From Tetranychus cinnabarinus (lineage: Eukaryota; Arthropoda; Arachnida; Trombidiformes; Tetranychidae), in NCBI GenBank assembly GCA_022266195.1, contig WHVY01000005.1:2108001-2172000 (forward strand): a stretch of DNA of 64,000 bases, read 5' to 3'. A program made the position numbers and the translations under genes. Positions 26,989-37,941 of the stretch are shown one piece after another; positions within the stretch are counted from its first letter, which is position 1, and every line of letters begins with the position of its first letter. Below the pieces are notes generated by a model. The model was not told the origin of the DNA. It saw nothing but the letters and a program-made list of their open reading frames with translations, and did no database searches.

Positions 26989-27099
26989 TTGGTTAATAAA
27001 GTGAACATGGAATCTGTTATCATGTAATGAAACTTTCACAACTTGATGATGCCATCTATATTCGGGCAAAGATAACAGAACATTTTCAAATCCTTTAAT
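26989..27099 (-). other. Candidate upstream exon of the PDZ/PH gene
   Basis: A 37-codon open stretch follows a good acceptor (polypyrimidine-like run ending TTTTCAG) and would join the 26780 exon in phase 0. It reads IKGFENVLLSLPEYRWHHQV then VKVSLHDNRFHVHFINQ, a beta-rich pattern a little like a Tudor-type fold. The donor (GTTTCA) is weak. It could equally be non-coding. Confidence 0.3.
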
Positions 27100-27377
27100 C
27101 TGAAAATTGCTGAAACAGAGTTTTGTAACTTGCATTCGATGGAAAACTTTGGTCAAAATTCAAAGCCATTCAAATTATTTTGCATCAAAATTTTCTTTTC
27201 TTTTATTGTTTGCATGTTAATATTACAATTCGATCCAAGTTCATAATTCATTCATTATTCAAATGATTATTAAAAAGTCTTTCCCATTCTTTTCTTCCTC
27301 AAAATTATCCAATGTCAATAAAGTCTATTCTCTAAGTTACTTGCAATTGATTTCATAAAAAGGTAACATTATTCATG

Positions 27378-27382
27378 ACTAT
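27378..27382. repeat. Target site duplication ACTAT (left copy)
   Basis: Five bases directly before the left LTR, repeated at 33584-33588 directly after the right LTR. A 5-bp duplication is usual for copia integrases. The joined empty site would read like the flank of other GR genes (compare ATTATGACTGTA near 43030). Confidence 0.9.
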
Positions 27383-28235
27383 TGATGGTTTAACCAAAAA
27401 TGATGAGGTTATGATGTAGTTACGTTGAAATGATTTTATTAGATGAAATAAATGAAATAATTAAACACACAATGTGTTTACACAGATACAATAACTCAAT
27501 ATCACTTAGAGAAGAAAATTAAAGATATTCAATCACAAGATGATGATAAACTTAACCCAATACAATTTAACCACACAGGTTTTGAACTTTGAATTATTCT
27601 TAAAGAAACACAGAGTTTCAACACACAGTTGAGTTTGAATAGACTGTTCGCCTCAGCAAGTTCTCAAGCCTGAGGTTTGCTTGAGGTGGAGTGTCAGATT
27701 TGGCTTGCACCAAACCGCAACCAGATAGAGACAATGATAGAAAAATACAAAGTAACTTTGACACACAGTCAAATGAGTTTAGGGTAAAAGTAAGATTATT
27801 ATCAACTGACTTCGACTTCTACAACTGACTTATACCACTTAGGTGAAAAGTATTTAAGGTCAGGTCAGTGAGTTTGTTGAAACTCACTGAGTCCTCGTAG
27901 AGTTCGTCTTTTCTTATTCAGTGTGGGAAGAAGATGAAATCCAACGGCCAAAACAGGATTAGCCTTTACAAGGTCAAGGTAGTAGACAGAATATGAGTTA
28001 AGTAGATAGAGTAAACAAAGTAATGAGTGACCTTCAGCTCAGGCGTTGAAGCCGTACAAGCTTTATTGATCCTTTATGGGATTAGCAGAGAGTCTTGATG
28101 AAGTTCAGAGCAAAGCCAAGAGACTTTAACTTAACAGAAAATTTTAAAATGTGCTTTTTCATTTGAGCATGATATTTAACTTATCATTTGCTTAATATCA
28201 GCGTTCTCATACGTGAAACTTCATCAAAACCAACA
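27383..28235 (-). repeat. 3' LTR of the copia element
   Basis: 853 bp, with the same length and sequence as 32731-33583 as far as I can compare by eye. In element orientation it starts TGTTGGTTTTGATG, like Drosophila copia (TGTTGG), and ends ACCATCA. Confidence 0.95.
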
Positions 28236-28247
28236 CTCTCCCTTGCT
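28236..28247 (-). other. Polypurine tract of the copia element
   Basis: In element orientation AGCAAGGGAGAG directly abuts the 3' LTR; this is the expected site for plus-strand DNA priming. Confidence 0.7.
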
Positions 28248-28372
28248 AATTGCATAAAGGCTTACAAAAATTAGTTAAATCGAAAAATAAAAAGAAAATT
28301 CAAGCACAAATAGAAATGATTGAAAGAATACGCATATGAAATGTATTTGCTTTACTAGCCTACCATCAAGGA

Positions 28373-31300
28373 TCAAACAATTTGAAGAAACTGCAAGCAT
28401 TTTGCCAACGCCGGTGAACACAAGGATTTGGTCAACATATCTGCTGGTTGTTGATCAGTCGGTACGAAGTAAACTTTAATGAGGCCTTGTTCTTGATAGT
28501 TTCTGATAGCATGAAATCTAACATCAATATGTTTAGTCCTTTTATGAAATATATTATTATGAGTAAGCAATATTGCTCCTTGATTATCTGACATGATCTT
28601 GATAGGCAATTGCATTGAAAACCTTAAATCTTTCAAAAGTTGTATATACCACAAAACATCTTTCGTGCATTCAGCAATCGCAACATATTCCGCTTCAGTA
28701 GTTGACTGGGCAACACTTTTCTGTAATCTTGAACCCCAAGATACAGGTGAACTACCGAGAGTAACAACAAAACCTGTTGTTGATTTTCTTGATTCATTGT
28801 CTGCAGCATAATCTGCATCGGCATATCCAATCAATCTAAACTCATCTGAATTTGAACAATAATTAAGACCAACATCAATCGTTCCTTTCAAATATCTGAA
28901 AACTCTCTTTAGAGCTTTCCAATGACTTTCATCGTGCTTTGTATTAAATTGGGAGGCTTTGTTAATTTGAAAAGTTATGTCAGGGCGACTTATGATTGAA
29001 AGGTAGAGCAAAGCTCCGACTGCCGAAGGAATTTTCGAATCATTCTCACAATTACTCGGATAAAGCTTAGTGTTACTATCTCCAGGAGTTATGACTGGCT
29101 TACAATCTTCCATTTTGAATCTTTTCAACAGTGTCTTTACATAATGAGATTGTTTGACAGAAATGTGTGATCTGTCAGAGCTTTGAGTAATTTCCATGCC
29201 TACAAATACTTGTGGCTCATGAATTTTAAGTTCAAATTCATTTTTGAGTAAATTACAGATTTTTGTTAACTCTTCCTTACTATTGCTAGATATCAAACCG
29301 TCATCCACATATATGACACAAATTGTGAGACTGTTGTTTTCTTGCTTAACATAGATGCAATTATCAGCTTGGGATCTTACATATTCATGTAACTTGAAGA
29401 AATTATTGATTCTTGCATTCCACTGTCTTGGAGCTTGTTTCAGTCCATATAAACCTTTCTTTAGTTTCAAAACTCTGTTTGTCTTGTCTTCAAAACCTGG
29501 CGGTTGCTTCATGTAAATTTCTTCATCTAAATTTCCATAAAGAAATGCCGTCTTCACATCGAATTGAAGTAAATGCATTTTGAATCTAGCTGTTATAGCT
29601 AAAATTGCTCTAATCGAATCATAACGAGCAACTGGACTAAATGTCTCAAAGTAATCTATGCCTGATCTTTGGGCATAGCCTCTCGCTACTAATCTAGCTT
29701 TGTAACGCTCAATGGAACCATCTTTGTTTCTTTTGATTCGAAATACCCATCTACATTCAATTGCTTTTCTTTCGAAAGGTAATTCAATCAAGTCGTAAGT
29801 TTCATTTTTGATCAGAGATTTAAGTTCATCATTCATTGCTTCTAACCACTGCTTACTGTCTATTGAGGCCATAGCTTCTTCAAATGTATTAGGTTCTGCA
29901 TCTTTCAAGACAGTCTGAAAAGCAAGGTTCATTAAGGCTAAATTACTCTTTGAGCTTATTTCACTTTCATTATCAATAATCTCATTATCATTCTCAATTT
30001 CATCATCCTGACTATTTCTGATGGCCTCATTAACACTTCGTATTTGATCCATATATCTGTACTTCACATTCTTTGCCTGCTCGATCACTTTCTCTACATC
30101 TTCTTTTGAATTTATAAATTTGGCATCTCTTATCATTGTAATGTAACGACAATGAGGATAGTAAACTTTAAAGATTTTGGTTGTATTCGTGTAACCGACA
30201 AATATGTAAAGTTTTGCCTTTGAATCCCATTTCTTTCTCATAGATTCAGGCACTTTACCATAAACTGGAGAGCCAAATTTATGGAGATGCGAGTAGTCAG
30301 GTTTTTTCTTGGTCCATAACTCATACGGACTAACATTGTTTTGTTTCTTACTAGGAATTAAATTGAGAACATAAGCAGCTGTGTGTAAGGCTTCGGCCCA
30401 TAGAAATTTTGGTACATTCACATCTAGCATCATTGATCTAGCTAACTCAGTCAGAGTTCTGTTTTCTCTTTCTATCAGACCATTTTGTTGTGGAACATAG
30501 GGTGCTGATAATTCGTGTGTAATGTTATTCTCAGCTAATAAAGTTTTAACTCTTGAATCTGTGAATTCTGTACCATTATCTGAACGCATTACTTTCACTT
30601 TGTTGCTAGTCGTTTTCTCAACATAACCAATATAAGATGATAATGAACTGAAGGTATCACTTTTATTTTTCAGAAAAAATAATGTACGATGAGAACTCAT
30701 CTCATCCTTACAAACCAAGACATATTTAAATCCATTAATAGATTCAACTTCCATAGGACCTTGAAGGTCACAATGAAATGCTTCACCAACTTGATAGTTT
30801 CTTGGTTGTGATCTTTTGAAAGGTTTAAGAGCAAACTTTCCTTTGATGCAACCTTCACACATGAACTTCGATGGATCTGTTTGATCATTGATCCGAGGCA
30901 ATATGCCGTTTCGACTCATTTCAAGAATTTTGTATACATTAATATGGCCCAATCTTTGATGCCAATCCATTAATGTATAACTTTGAGTTACAAGAGCGAT
31001 ATGCTTCTCTGGTTTGATTGTTTTGATATGCACTTTGATGGATTTACCAGATTGCTCACAAGTAGCAATGATATCATTTGTTTTAATATTATAAATGTAA
31101 GTATTTCCTTTTTCAGATTTCAAACCACAGCCATCTTCCATTGCTTGGACCCATGAGAAAAGATTAAATGAACCAAGTTCAGGTGCATAATAAACATTGG
31201 TTAATTTACTTTTTCTCCATACTGATCCATTGAAACATTCAACTAGAATAGTCCCTTTTGCTATTCCTAAGATTTGTCTATTACCAGCGGCTGTAAATGC

Positions 31301-32545
31301 AATTGGATGTTCAAGATCATTCAATTCAATGAAATTTTCAATATTACTTGTCAAATGAAAACTTGCTCCAGTATCAAACAACCAGTCACATTTGTTAGTA
31401 ACATCAGAAAATGCACAACTCACATGAAATAAATTGTCAACACTGGAGACTTCGGATTGTTCATTGCTATTAGAAGATTCAGATGTTTGAGGTGATTCAA
31501 TTGTTTGCACATTGTTAGCGAAATTTCTATTATTGCTATTATATCTTGGTCTATGATAATTATTATTTCTCGGTCTAGCATAATTGAATCGATTTTGATA
31601 ATTGTTGTATCTTCGATTACCATTGTAGTTGTTGCTGTTGGTATTATTGCTTCGATTTACATTATGAACATTAGCTGAATTATTGCTACTGCTAGCAACA
31701 TTGTTACTGTTCTGATTAACTTGAATTTGATTTTGTGGAAAGTTATTAGGATGATTATTTCTGTTAGCATTTTGATTCGAAGCATTTTTCCTACAGTATT
31801 TCGCTATATGACCTTTACCTCCACATTCATAGCAAACACGAATCTTCTTCTTTTTGTTATTGTGAGAGTCAGATTTAACTAAAAGAACTTCAGGCTGATC
31901 ATTATTCTTGTAATCTTTGTACCGACCTTCTTGTAATATCAGCATCTGCTTCATATTACTCAATGTCTCTTGTTTACCAGTAATTAATCTTCTATCAACT
32001 TTCTGCTTGAAGTCTTCATATCTTTGTGGCAAATCTTTCAAGACCTTCTGAATCACTAAATGTTCAGGCATCGGACAATTTAAAGCTTTCAATTTCTTCA
32101 GAATTGATTCTAATTCAGTAAAGTAAGTCGTAACATTATGTTTCGACGTAAACTTAAGATCATTGTATCTTGTCTGACAAGCATAAGCATTTGTACTTGC
32201 ATGACCCTCTTTATAATGAATAATTGCTTGAAACATTTCATATGCAGTATCATAAGGTTCAATCAAATCTACTATACTTTCATTTCCAGAGGCCACTATG
32301 ATGGTATTGGCAATTGAGTCATTCTTGGTCCATTTCTCTATCGCTTGATTCCTTTGCCTGATTTGCGCGGCAGTTGGATGTGAACCATCCTCCAGTACAT
32401 CTTCTGAGGTTAACTCTTCAGGACGAGGTTCACCTTCGAGGATACTCCAAACGCCTTTGGTTTTCGCCAAGGATTTGATTCCTAATTGCCAGCTCTTGAA
32501 GTTGTTGTCGGTCAATTTACAGATGCAGTAGACGGAGTCTTCCAT
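28373..32545 (-). CDS. Copia Gag-Pol polyprotein, intact
   Basis: 1390 codons, ATG at 32545, TGA at 28373-28375, with no stop or frameshift. Approximate residues: Gag 1-235; zinc knuckle CYECGGKGHIAKYC at 236-249; an Asn-rich linker 255-345; aspartic protease DTGA near 390; integrase zinc-binding HQRLGH near 527 and CEGCIKGK near 560, with catalytic Asp (FHCDLQGP, near 592), Asp (RSDNGTEF, near 654) and Glu (QQNGLIERENR, near 690); reverse transcriptase from about 930 (RLVARGYAQ) with YVDD near 1078; RNase H with DADYA near 1242 and TEAEY near 1283. A single gag-pol frame is the Drosophila copia layout, in which Gag alone is made from a spliced RNA; whether that happens here is unknown. All catalytic residues I looked for are present. 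Length is close to the ~1400 residues of copia. Confidence 0.95.
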   Translation of the reverse strand: MEDSVYCICKLTDNNFKSWQLGIKSLAKTKGVWSILEGEPRPEELTSEDVLEDGSHPTAAQIRQRNQAIEKWTKNDSIANTIIVASGNESIVDLIEPYDTAYEMFQAIIHYKEGHASTNAYACQTRYNDLKFTSKHNVTTYFTELESILKKLKALNCPMPEHLVIQKVLKDLPQRYEDFKQKVDRRLITGKQETLSNMKQMLILQEGRYKDYKNNDQPEVLLVKSDSHNNKKKKIRVCYECGGKGHIAKYCRKNASNQNANRNNHPNNFPQNQIQVNQNSNNVASSSNNSANVHNVNRSNNTNSNNYNGNRRYNNYQNRFNYARPRNNNYHRPRYNSNNRNFANNVQTIESPQTSESSNSNEQSEVSSVDNLFHVSCAFSDVTNKCDWLFDTGASFHLTSNIENFIELNDLEHPIAFTAAGNRQILGIAKGTILVECFNGSVWRKSKLTNVYYAPELGSFNLFSWVQAMEDGCGLKSEKGNTYIYNIKTNDIIATCEQSGKSIKVHIKTIKPEKHIALVTQSYTLMDWHQRLGHINVYKILEMSRNGILPRINDQTDPSKFMCEGCIKGKFALKPFKRSQPRNYQVGEAFHCDLQGPMEVESINGFKYVLVCKDEMSSHRTLFFLKNKSDTFSSLSSYIGYVEKTTSNKVKVMRSDNGTEFTDSRVKTLLAENNITHELSAPYVPQQNGLIERENRTLTELARSMMLDVNVPKFLWAEALHTAAYVLNLIPSKKQNNVSPYELWTKKKPDYSHLHKFGSPVYGKVPESMRKKWDSKAKLYIFVGYTNTTKIFKVYYPHCRYITMIRDAKFINSKEDVEKVIEQAKNVKYRYMDQIRSVNEAIRNSQDDEIENDNEIIDNESEISSKSNLALMNLAFQTVLKDAEPNTFEEAMASIDSKQWLEAMNDELKSLIKNETYDLIELPFERKAIECRWVFRIKRNKDGSIERYKARLVARGYAQRSGIDYFETFSPVARYDSIRAILAITARFKMHLLQFDVKTAFLYGNLDEEIYMKQPPGFEDKTNRVLKLKKGLYGLKQAPRQWNARINNFFKLHEYVRSQADNCIYVKQENNSLTICVIYVDDGLISSNSKEELTKICNLLKNEFELKIHEPQVFVGMEITQSSDRSHISVKQSHYVKTLLKRFKMEDCKPVITPGDSNTKLYPSNCENDSKIPSAVGALLYLSIISRPDITFQINKASQFNTKHDESHWKALKRVFRYLKGTIDVGLNYCSNSDEFRLIGYADADYAADNESRKSTTGFVVTLGSSPVSWGSRLQKSVAQSTTEAEYVAIAECTKDVLWYIQLLKDLRFSMQLPIKIMSDNQGAILLTHNNIFHKRTKHIDVRFHAIRNYQEQGLIKVYFVPTDQQPADMLTKSLCSPALAKCLQFLQIV

Positions 32546-32709
32546 TGTACACTAAGTAGTCGAAGTACACCTTTTTATCACTTAAGGTTGATTAAAATGC
32601 TGTGTTCACACAGAACACTATCACAAGCACTTCACGATTTAGTTCACTAAGAACTTTGAATATTAATTCAATAATTTAGGTGGCAGAGATTAGGCAGCGT
32701 TATTTTGAT

Positions 32710-32730
32710 GAAGCTGCTGGGCCCATAACC
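32710..32730 (-). other. Primer-binding site, internal half of initiator tRNA-Met
   Basis: It abuts the 5' LTR with no gap. In element orientation it reads GGTTATGGGCCCAGCAGC..., which is complementary to the anticodon-stem region of eukaryotic initiator tRNA-Met (CTGGGCCCATAACC), not to the tRNA 3' end. Drosophila copia is known to use exactly this cleaved half-tRNA as primer. Confidence 0.85.
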
Positions 32731-33583
32731 TGATGGTTTAACCAAAAATGATGAGGTTATGATGTAGTTACGTTGAAATGATTTTATTAGATGAAATAAA
32801 TGAAATAATTAAACACACAATGTGTTTACACAGATACAATAACTCAATATCACTTAGAGAAGAAAATTAAAGATATTCAATCACAAGATGATGATAAACT
32901 TAACCCAATACAATTTAACCACACAGGTTTTGAACTTTGAATTATTCTTAAAGAAACACAGAGTTTCAACACACAGTTGAGTTTGAATAGACTGTTCGCC
33001 TCAGCAAGTTCTCAAGCCTGAGGTTTGCTTGAGGTGGAGTGTCAGATTTGGCTTGCACCAAACCGCAACCAGATAGAGACAATGATAGAAAAATACAAAG
33101 TAACTTTGACACACAGTCAAATGAGTTTAGGGTAAAAGTAAGATTATTATCAACTGACTTCGACTTCTACAACTGACTTATACCACTTAGGTGAAAAGTA
33201 TTTAAGGTCAGGTCAGTGAGTTTGTTGAAACTCACTGAGTCCTCGTAGAGTTCGTCTTTTCTTATTCAGTGTGGGAAGAAGATGAAATCCAACGGCCAAA
33301 ACAGGATTAGCCTTTACAAGGTCAAGGTAGTAGACAGAATATGAGTTAAGTAGATAGAGTAAACAAAGTAATGAGTGACCTTCAGCTCAGGCGTTGAAGC
33401 CGTACAAGCTTTATTGATCCTTTATGGGATTAGCAGAGAGTCTTGATGAAGTTCAGAGCAAAGCCAAGAGACTTTAACTTAACAGAAAATTTTAAAATGT
33501 GCTTTTTCATTTGAGCATGATATTTAACTTATCATTTGCTTAATATCAGCGTTCTCATACGTGAAACTTCATCAAAACCAACA
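32731..33583 (-). repeat. 5' LTR of the copia element
   Basis: 853 bp, identical to the left LTR by eye. It should hold the element promoter. It ends 498 bp before the GR-3 start, so it could also influence that gene. Confidence 0.95.
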
Positions 33584-33963
33584 ACTATTAATGATAATGA
33601 GACTTTTGAGTGACAACTAACTGTTCGATGAAAAACTCTGAATAAACATAGACACTTCTATTCAAATTAATACAGCGAAAATGAATTATTAATTGCTCAC
33701 GCTGATAAATGTAATCGAACTAGAAATTGATGAAAAATTATTTGTCGCGAAAGTTAAACACGAATGAAAATAATTTTTACTTTTGACACAAATCTAGTTG
33801 AATTTCAATCTTTATGTGCGAATCAAGACAAAAATCGAAAAAAATATGAAGGAAGCTTGGCAAATTTGACAATTTGGACGATATGACGATATGGAAAAGA
33901 TAGTGAAGTTGCTGCATCAAAAGCAAAAAGCTTAAATTAGCTTTATTATTTTATAGCTTGAAA

Positions 33964-33984
33964 CACGCAATGAAATCAATATTT
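33964..33984 (+). promoter_or_regulatory. Conserved GR upstream block, GR-3
   Basis: CACGCAATGAAATCAATATT lies 118 bp before the first ATG, followed after about 40 bp by a second conserved run (AGTATAAAAATATCAGAGTA) that could be the core promoter. Confidence 0.5.
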
Positions 33985-34081
33985 GAATAGATTTTTGAAT
34001 ATAAAATGAACAGTGAGTATAAAAATATCAGAGTAACTAAGAAATTTTCTAGTTGTTTTTCCTCAAATTAAATATTTTCAA

Positions 34082-35970
34082 ATGAAAATGTCTACAGTGG
34101 CTATTATCGAGACTGAGCCTCCGAAGAAAAACGTAATTAGCAGTATTTTCTATGCTATTGTCGGCTGGCCTGCAATAGATATTGAACATGCAGAAGCTGT
34201 GAAAGCAATCAAAATTTTCATGACATTCGGAAAGCTTTTGCTCGTCTATCAACCGCATCCAAATGCAGATCATCCGATACCGCCAACCAAATGGTTCACC
34301 TATTTGTCCATAACTATTGATCTCTGCACTTTGACTACTGTTATTCGTCTAATTTGTTGCTTTTTTACTGATGATCTAACAACTTTGGCTTACTTGGGTG
34401 ACATATTTATTGGAATGAGAAATGCATATGCACTTCGAATGTTAGCTGTTTGTGGTATCACTTGTTTGGGCAGTTTTAGAGCCATATCATGTTACTTGGC
34501 ACGAAATGGGTCCCTTGATTGGACTAAAGTGATTGATGAAGCAATGATCAATGGATGGAAACCTGAAGTGCTCAACATGAAGGAGTTGTATTGTTTGAAG
34601 TGGAGACAAACAAGTGTTTTCATAGCTCGACAGATAGTTGGTACATCAATAATTGTTGCTATAGTTTGGATAACATGCTTCGTTTATTTGATAGTCAACT
34701 GTGAAACGTTCTATTTGACACTTCAAAATCTCCTTGTTATGAGTTTCTTCATATTTTGGCAAGTAATTGCACTAATTTCAGTCATTTGGTTTGTTCCACA
34801 AGTTGCTTGGATTGCTTTTCTTTATGGAATTGCCTTTTTTTATATGATTAACAAAGCAGATTCAGTTTATAGCGACTTACAGGAATCATTAGTATCGGAT
34901 CGCATGCGATCTTTAGAATTGAAAAAACTTTGCAAGCAGAATATTTTATTCCTCAATGAATTTGATAACATAAATCGCTTGATGCGTTACATTGCATATT
35001 CTGCTTACAATTTCGTCAGTGTAGCTGGGCAAGTTGCTATGCTTTACTCATACCTCGGACTATTTGGAATGCCATTAGCTGATCTTGGTTTGGGTATCAT
35101 TGGCTTTAATACTGTATTTCAAATCGGTTTGAGCTCATTTTTAGCAGCTAAATCAGTTGCCAAAGTATGCATTAACTTGTAAATCATGAAAAATATAATA
35201 TATTATAATTTATAATAATAGTTTTAATTTATCAACAGATTGGTCTTTCTTACTCTCATTATCATAGGATTTATCAAAACAATTATAATATTGAGACAAG
35301 ACTTAAACTCAAGGTAACTATTCTCATAAATTCAATTGTTCTATTAGTAAAATGTATTTGTATTATATGTAATAATTTTAGCCATTTTATAACATTTATT
35401 AATAAAAATAGTTTGGTCGCCAGTAATTTCTATTGAATTAACTAAAATTCAGTTAAATTAATAATTATTTGAGCACTAAGTCCGATTGACATTTACATGC
35501 ATTTTCAAATTGCCACTTTTGAGTCAAAATTTCAACTTTCCTCAATAATCCTTTAGTTAAAACAAAGAGTTTGTTTTGCCCCTCTGACCATTGTTATGCA
35601 TAAGAAATGTATTTGTCAAGACAGAAAAATAGACGGAAGAAAGAAAGAGGAAAATAATTTAAACCATTTCTCTTTCTCAATTTAAACACTCAATTTTTGA
35701 ATATCTTTTTAGTTGCTTTATAATCTAGATCGTTTGAGCAGCCCGTTCGTTGGTTTTTGGGTTGGTGAATCCTTTATGAATGATAACTTCGCATTTATTC
35801 ATGTAAGTATTTATTACAACTTTTAATAACACTTATGAATTTATCATTCCGTTTTACCTCAAGATTCAATTGTAATACATTTTTTTCGTCAATTGCAGTA
35901 TCTTTTCGAAACGTGTTCCAATATGATGCTGATAATTGTCACAATGTCGAACTTTATTTGGCAGAATTGA
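34082..35970 (+). CDS. Gustatory-receptor-like 7TM chemoreceptor, GR-3
   Basis: Exons 34082-35164, 35239-35313, 35713-35802 and 35899-35970; 439 residues from the first ATG. A second ATG at 34088 (MSTVAII) aligns with the MSIG starts of the paralogs and may be the true start (437 residues). Residues about 17-60 are identical to GR-6 at DNA level over more than 100 bp (34139-34252 against 46896-47009), while the C-terminal segment (GQVAMLYSYLGLFGMPLADL) is closest to GR-2 and GR-7: a mosaic. Intron 2 (399 bp) is longer than in the other copies. Exon 3 ends FIH instead of FIQ or FIT. The copia LTR lies just upstream but does not touch the conserved block. Confidence 0.8.
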
Positions 35971-36388
35971 TGCACACTTTTTATCCATCAATGACAAGTA
36001 TATCCCAATAAAAAGAAACCTTTTTATGTATAGTGCGACAATCCATTATTTAATTTGATGAAAAAGCCATTTACTGAAGTTTCTCTTTCAGATTTTGCTG
36101 AAATTAAATGATTAAAGGCAATTTCTGTGATCTCGAGTTGTTTGAATGAATCAATGACCATGAAAGGTGCATGGATCGCTGTTGTTCAATCAAATAGGCC
36201 TAAAATAACCAGAAATGCAGAAAGCTGTTCCATCAAAAACAATGATCAAAGATGACAGTGCAATTGTAATAGGAAATGATCTGAAATCATACACTTTGGA
36301 GATGATGAACACACGCAAACACCATATCAACACCGCAAATATTGCATTTAGCTACTATAATTTTCGGACGCAACACGAAACATAAGTA
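35971..36388. other. 3' flank of GR-3
   Basis: It holds an AATAAA at about 36008 suitable for GR-3 polyadenylation; otherwise AT-rich with nothing recognised. Confidence 0.4.
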
Positions 36389-36499
36389 CACACCACTACC
36401 CTCTTAAGGAAACCTTTCTTCTAAAAAAGTAAGAGAGAAAGTAAGAGTAAGTCGAGAAAGAAAGAGTAAAAAACGTTGCCTTAAGAGAATAGTGGAGTG
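36389..36499. repeat. Short fold-back element with TA flanks
   Basis: Terminal inverted repeat CACACCACTACCCTCTTAAG, imperfectly matched by the reverse complement at the right end (CTTAAGAGAATAGTGGAGTG), around a purine-rich AAGTAAGAG spacer. TA lies on both sides (36387-36388, 36500-36501), as for Tc1/mariner-type insertions. 111 bp, non-coding. Confidence 0.65.
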
Positions 36500-36519
36500 T
36501 AGAAAAGTAATTTGTCTAA

Positions 36520-36960
36520 CCTTTTAAATTATCAATTTGCAATTAAACCCGAAATAAAATCGAACTGTAGAAATTGAGACAAAAATGAATCGAAAAGATA
36601 TCTATAATTAAAGATCAAACAATCAAATTGACGATTAGATATAAATTGCATTATTACGTATGAATACGCATTAATAGTTAAAGTTTAAATTTACTGGTTG
36701 CATTGATGTGAGCAAGCGATGAAATCGTTATTTAATGCAAGGTTATTTAATATTCTGTAAGGTTTTGAACATTCCTTATAGAGTCGAGTGTCCTCTATCG
36801 ATTGGCATTAAAAAATCTCTGGCTCAAAAACAGGCAGAATCTGTCACTGTCCTCTAATAAAAAAGAAACAATAAGTATCAGAGTAACTTGAAATTTTCTC
36901 ATTATGTTTTTACAATTAATATCTTTCAATTCAATGACAAAATGGCATAATTATTCCTGG
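36520..36960 (+). pseudogene. Orphan GR promoter, coding region lost
   Basis: This region aligns with the GR-7 upstream flank (50175-50590): TCAATTTGCAATTAAACCC, the AAGCGATGAAATCG block at 36714, AAACAATAAGTATCAGAGTA and ATCTTTCAATTCAATGACAA. The match stops just after the position of the GR-7 start codon (ATGACAAAATGGCATAAT), and no receptor coding sequence follows. It is a duplicated upstream region left after deletion, or copied without its gene. Confidence 0.65.
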
Positions 36961-37229
36961 TTTTATCTGTTTTGAATTAGCTATTTGACCCTTTACCCCT
37001 CTGATAGAACCAAAAGAATGGTTGGTCGAGGCTACAGAACGGTTATTCTTAACATTACTTACAAGCTAGTAAATCTAACTACGGACTTAAATCTAAAACT
37101 ATTATGCAGATAAATCAAAGTTTAGGTTAGAAGTCCCTTCAGGTGACTTCCAAGTTAGATGAAGAGGTTACTTTACTTGATAATAAATTGATGATTACAG
37201 GATGAAAATAGTCAAATCAAAACTTGACC
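36961..37229. other. Intergenic, nothing recognised
   Basis: AT-rich sequence without homology to the receptor flanks that I could see. Confidence 0.4.
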
Positions 37230-37941
37230 GGGAATCATTAATGCTTCAATAAATTTAGCCTAAAACTATGAAAGTGATTCTTCCTTTTCAATAGTTTCGA
37301 TTCTAATTCACAAGTGCTCACTCCATGAATAGTACAAGTTAAGTAGTAATCATACAGTTCGCCCTGATGTGATCTTAAAAACAACTTATTTGAGTGCTAT
37401 TCGGATTTTCAGATGTTTTTCTACAATTTGCGATGCAAAGTTTGGTCAGTCAAATTTAGTTAGAATACTTTTGTCATCGATTGGATTGGATATAAATCGA
37501 AACTTGAACATCTCGTTCACACTCTAATCAATTTGCTTTCGAACCTCTAAGAGAATGAATGTTATCATATTAATAGTTATGAATGTAATACTTTTTCAAC
37601 GATAATGAGTCTTTAGTGATGAAGCAAATTGCTGAATTAAATAGATCTTTCTACCATAATGAATTGGAAAAATTAATCTAACCAAAGCTGGTGAAAGAAA
37701 TCGAATGATTGAAATTGGGCAAAAATTAATACTCACGAAAATTGAACACGAATTTGCTGATGGCAACAAAAACAGTTGCAATACTTTTTATTGAATTTCA
37801 ATCATCGAGTAAGTAAGGCAAAAATCAAATAGTCAATAAAAGCTCTAATCATTTCATTGAAAATTATTATTCATGAAAAAGTGAGAAAGTGTTACGAATT
37901 AATAGTTCAAAGTTTATCTTTTATGATTTTATAACTTTGAG

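Larger units (their letters stand above)
27383..33583 (-). mobile_element. Complete Ty1/copia LTR retrotransposon
   Basis: A 6201-bp element inserted in reverse orientation, with LTRs of 853 bp that look identical base for base (TG...CA ends) and a 5-bp target duplication ACTAT at 27378-27382 and 33584-33588. Inside, in element order, are a primer-binding site, a short leader, one gag-pol frame and a polypurine tract. The order protease, integrase, reverse transcriptase, RNase H defines copia rather than gypsy. Identical LTRs mean insertion within a very recent time, and all parts needed for autonomous transposition seem present. It landed between the 5' end of the PDZ/PH gene and the upstream flank of GR-3. 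Confidence 0.95.

Noticed and set aside
32710..32730. tRNA-Met-like sequence on the + strand
   Set aside because: Only the anticodon-arm half is present and it abuts an LTR; it is the primer site of the retrotransposon, not a tRNA gene.
27383..33583. Endogenous retrovirus
   Set aside because: No envelope gene, and integrase lies before reverse transcriptase, so this is a copia-type retrotransposon.
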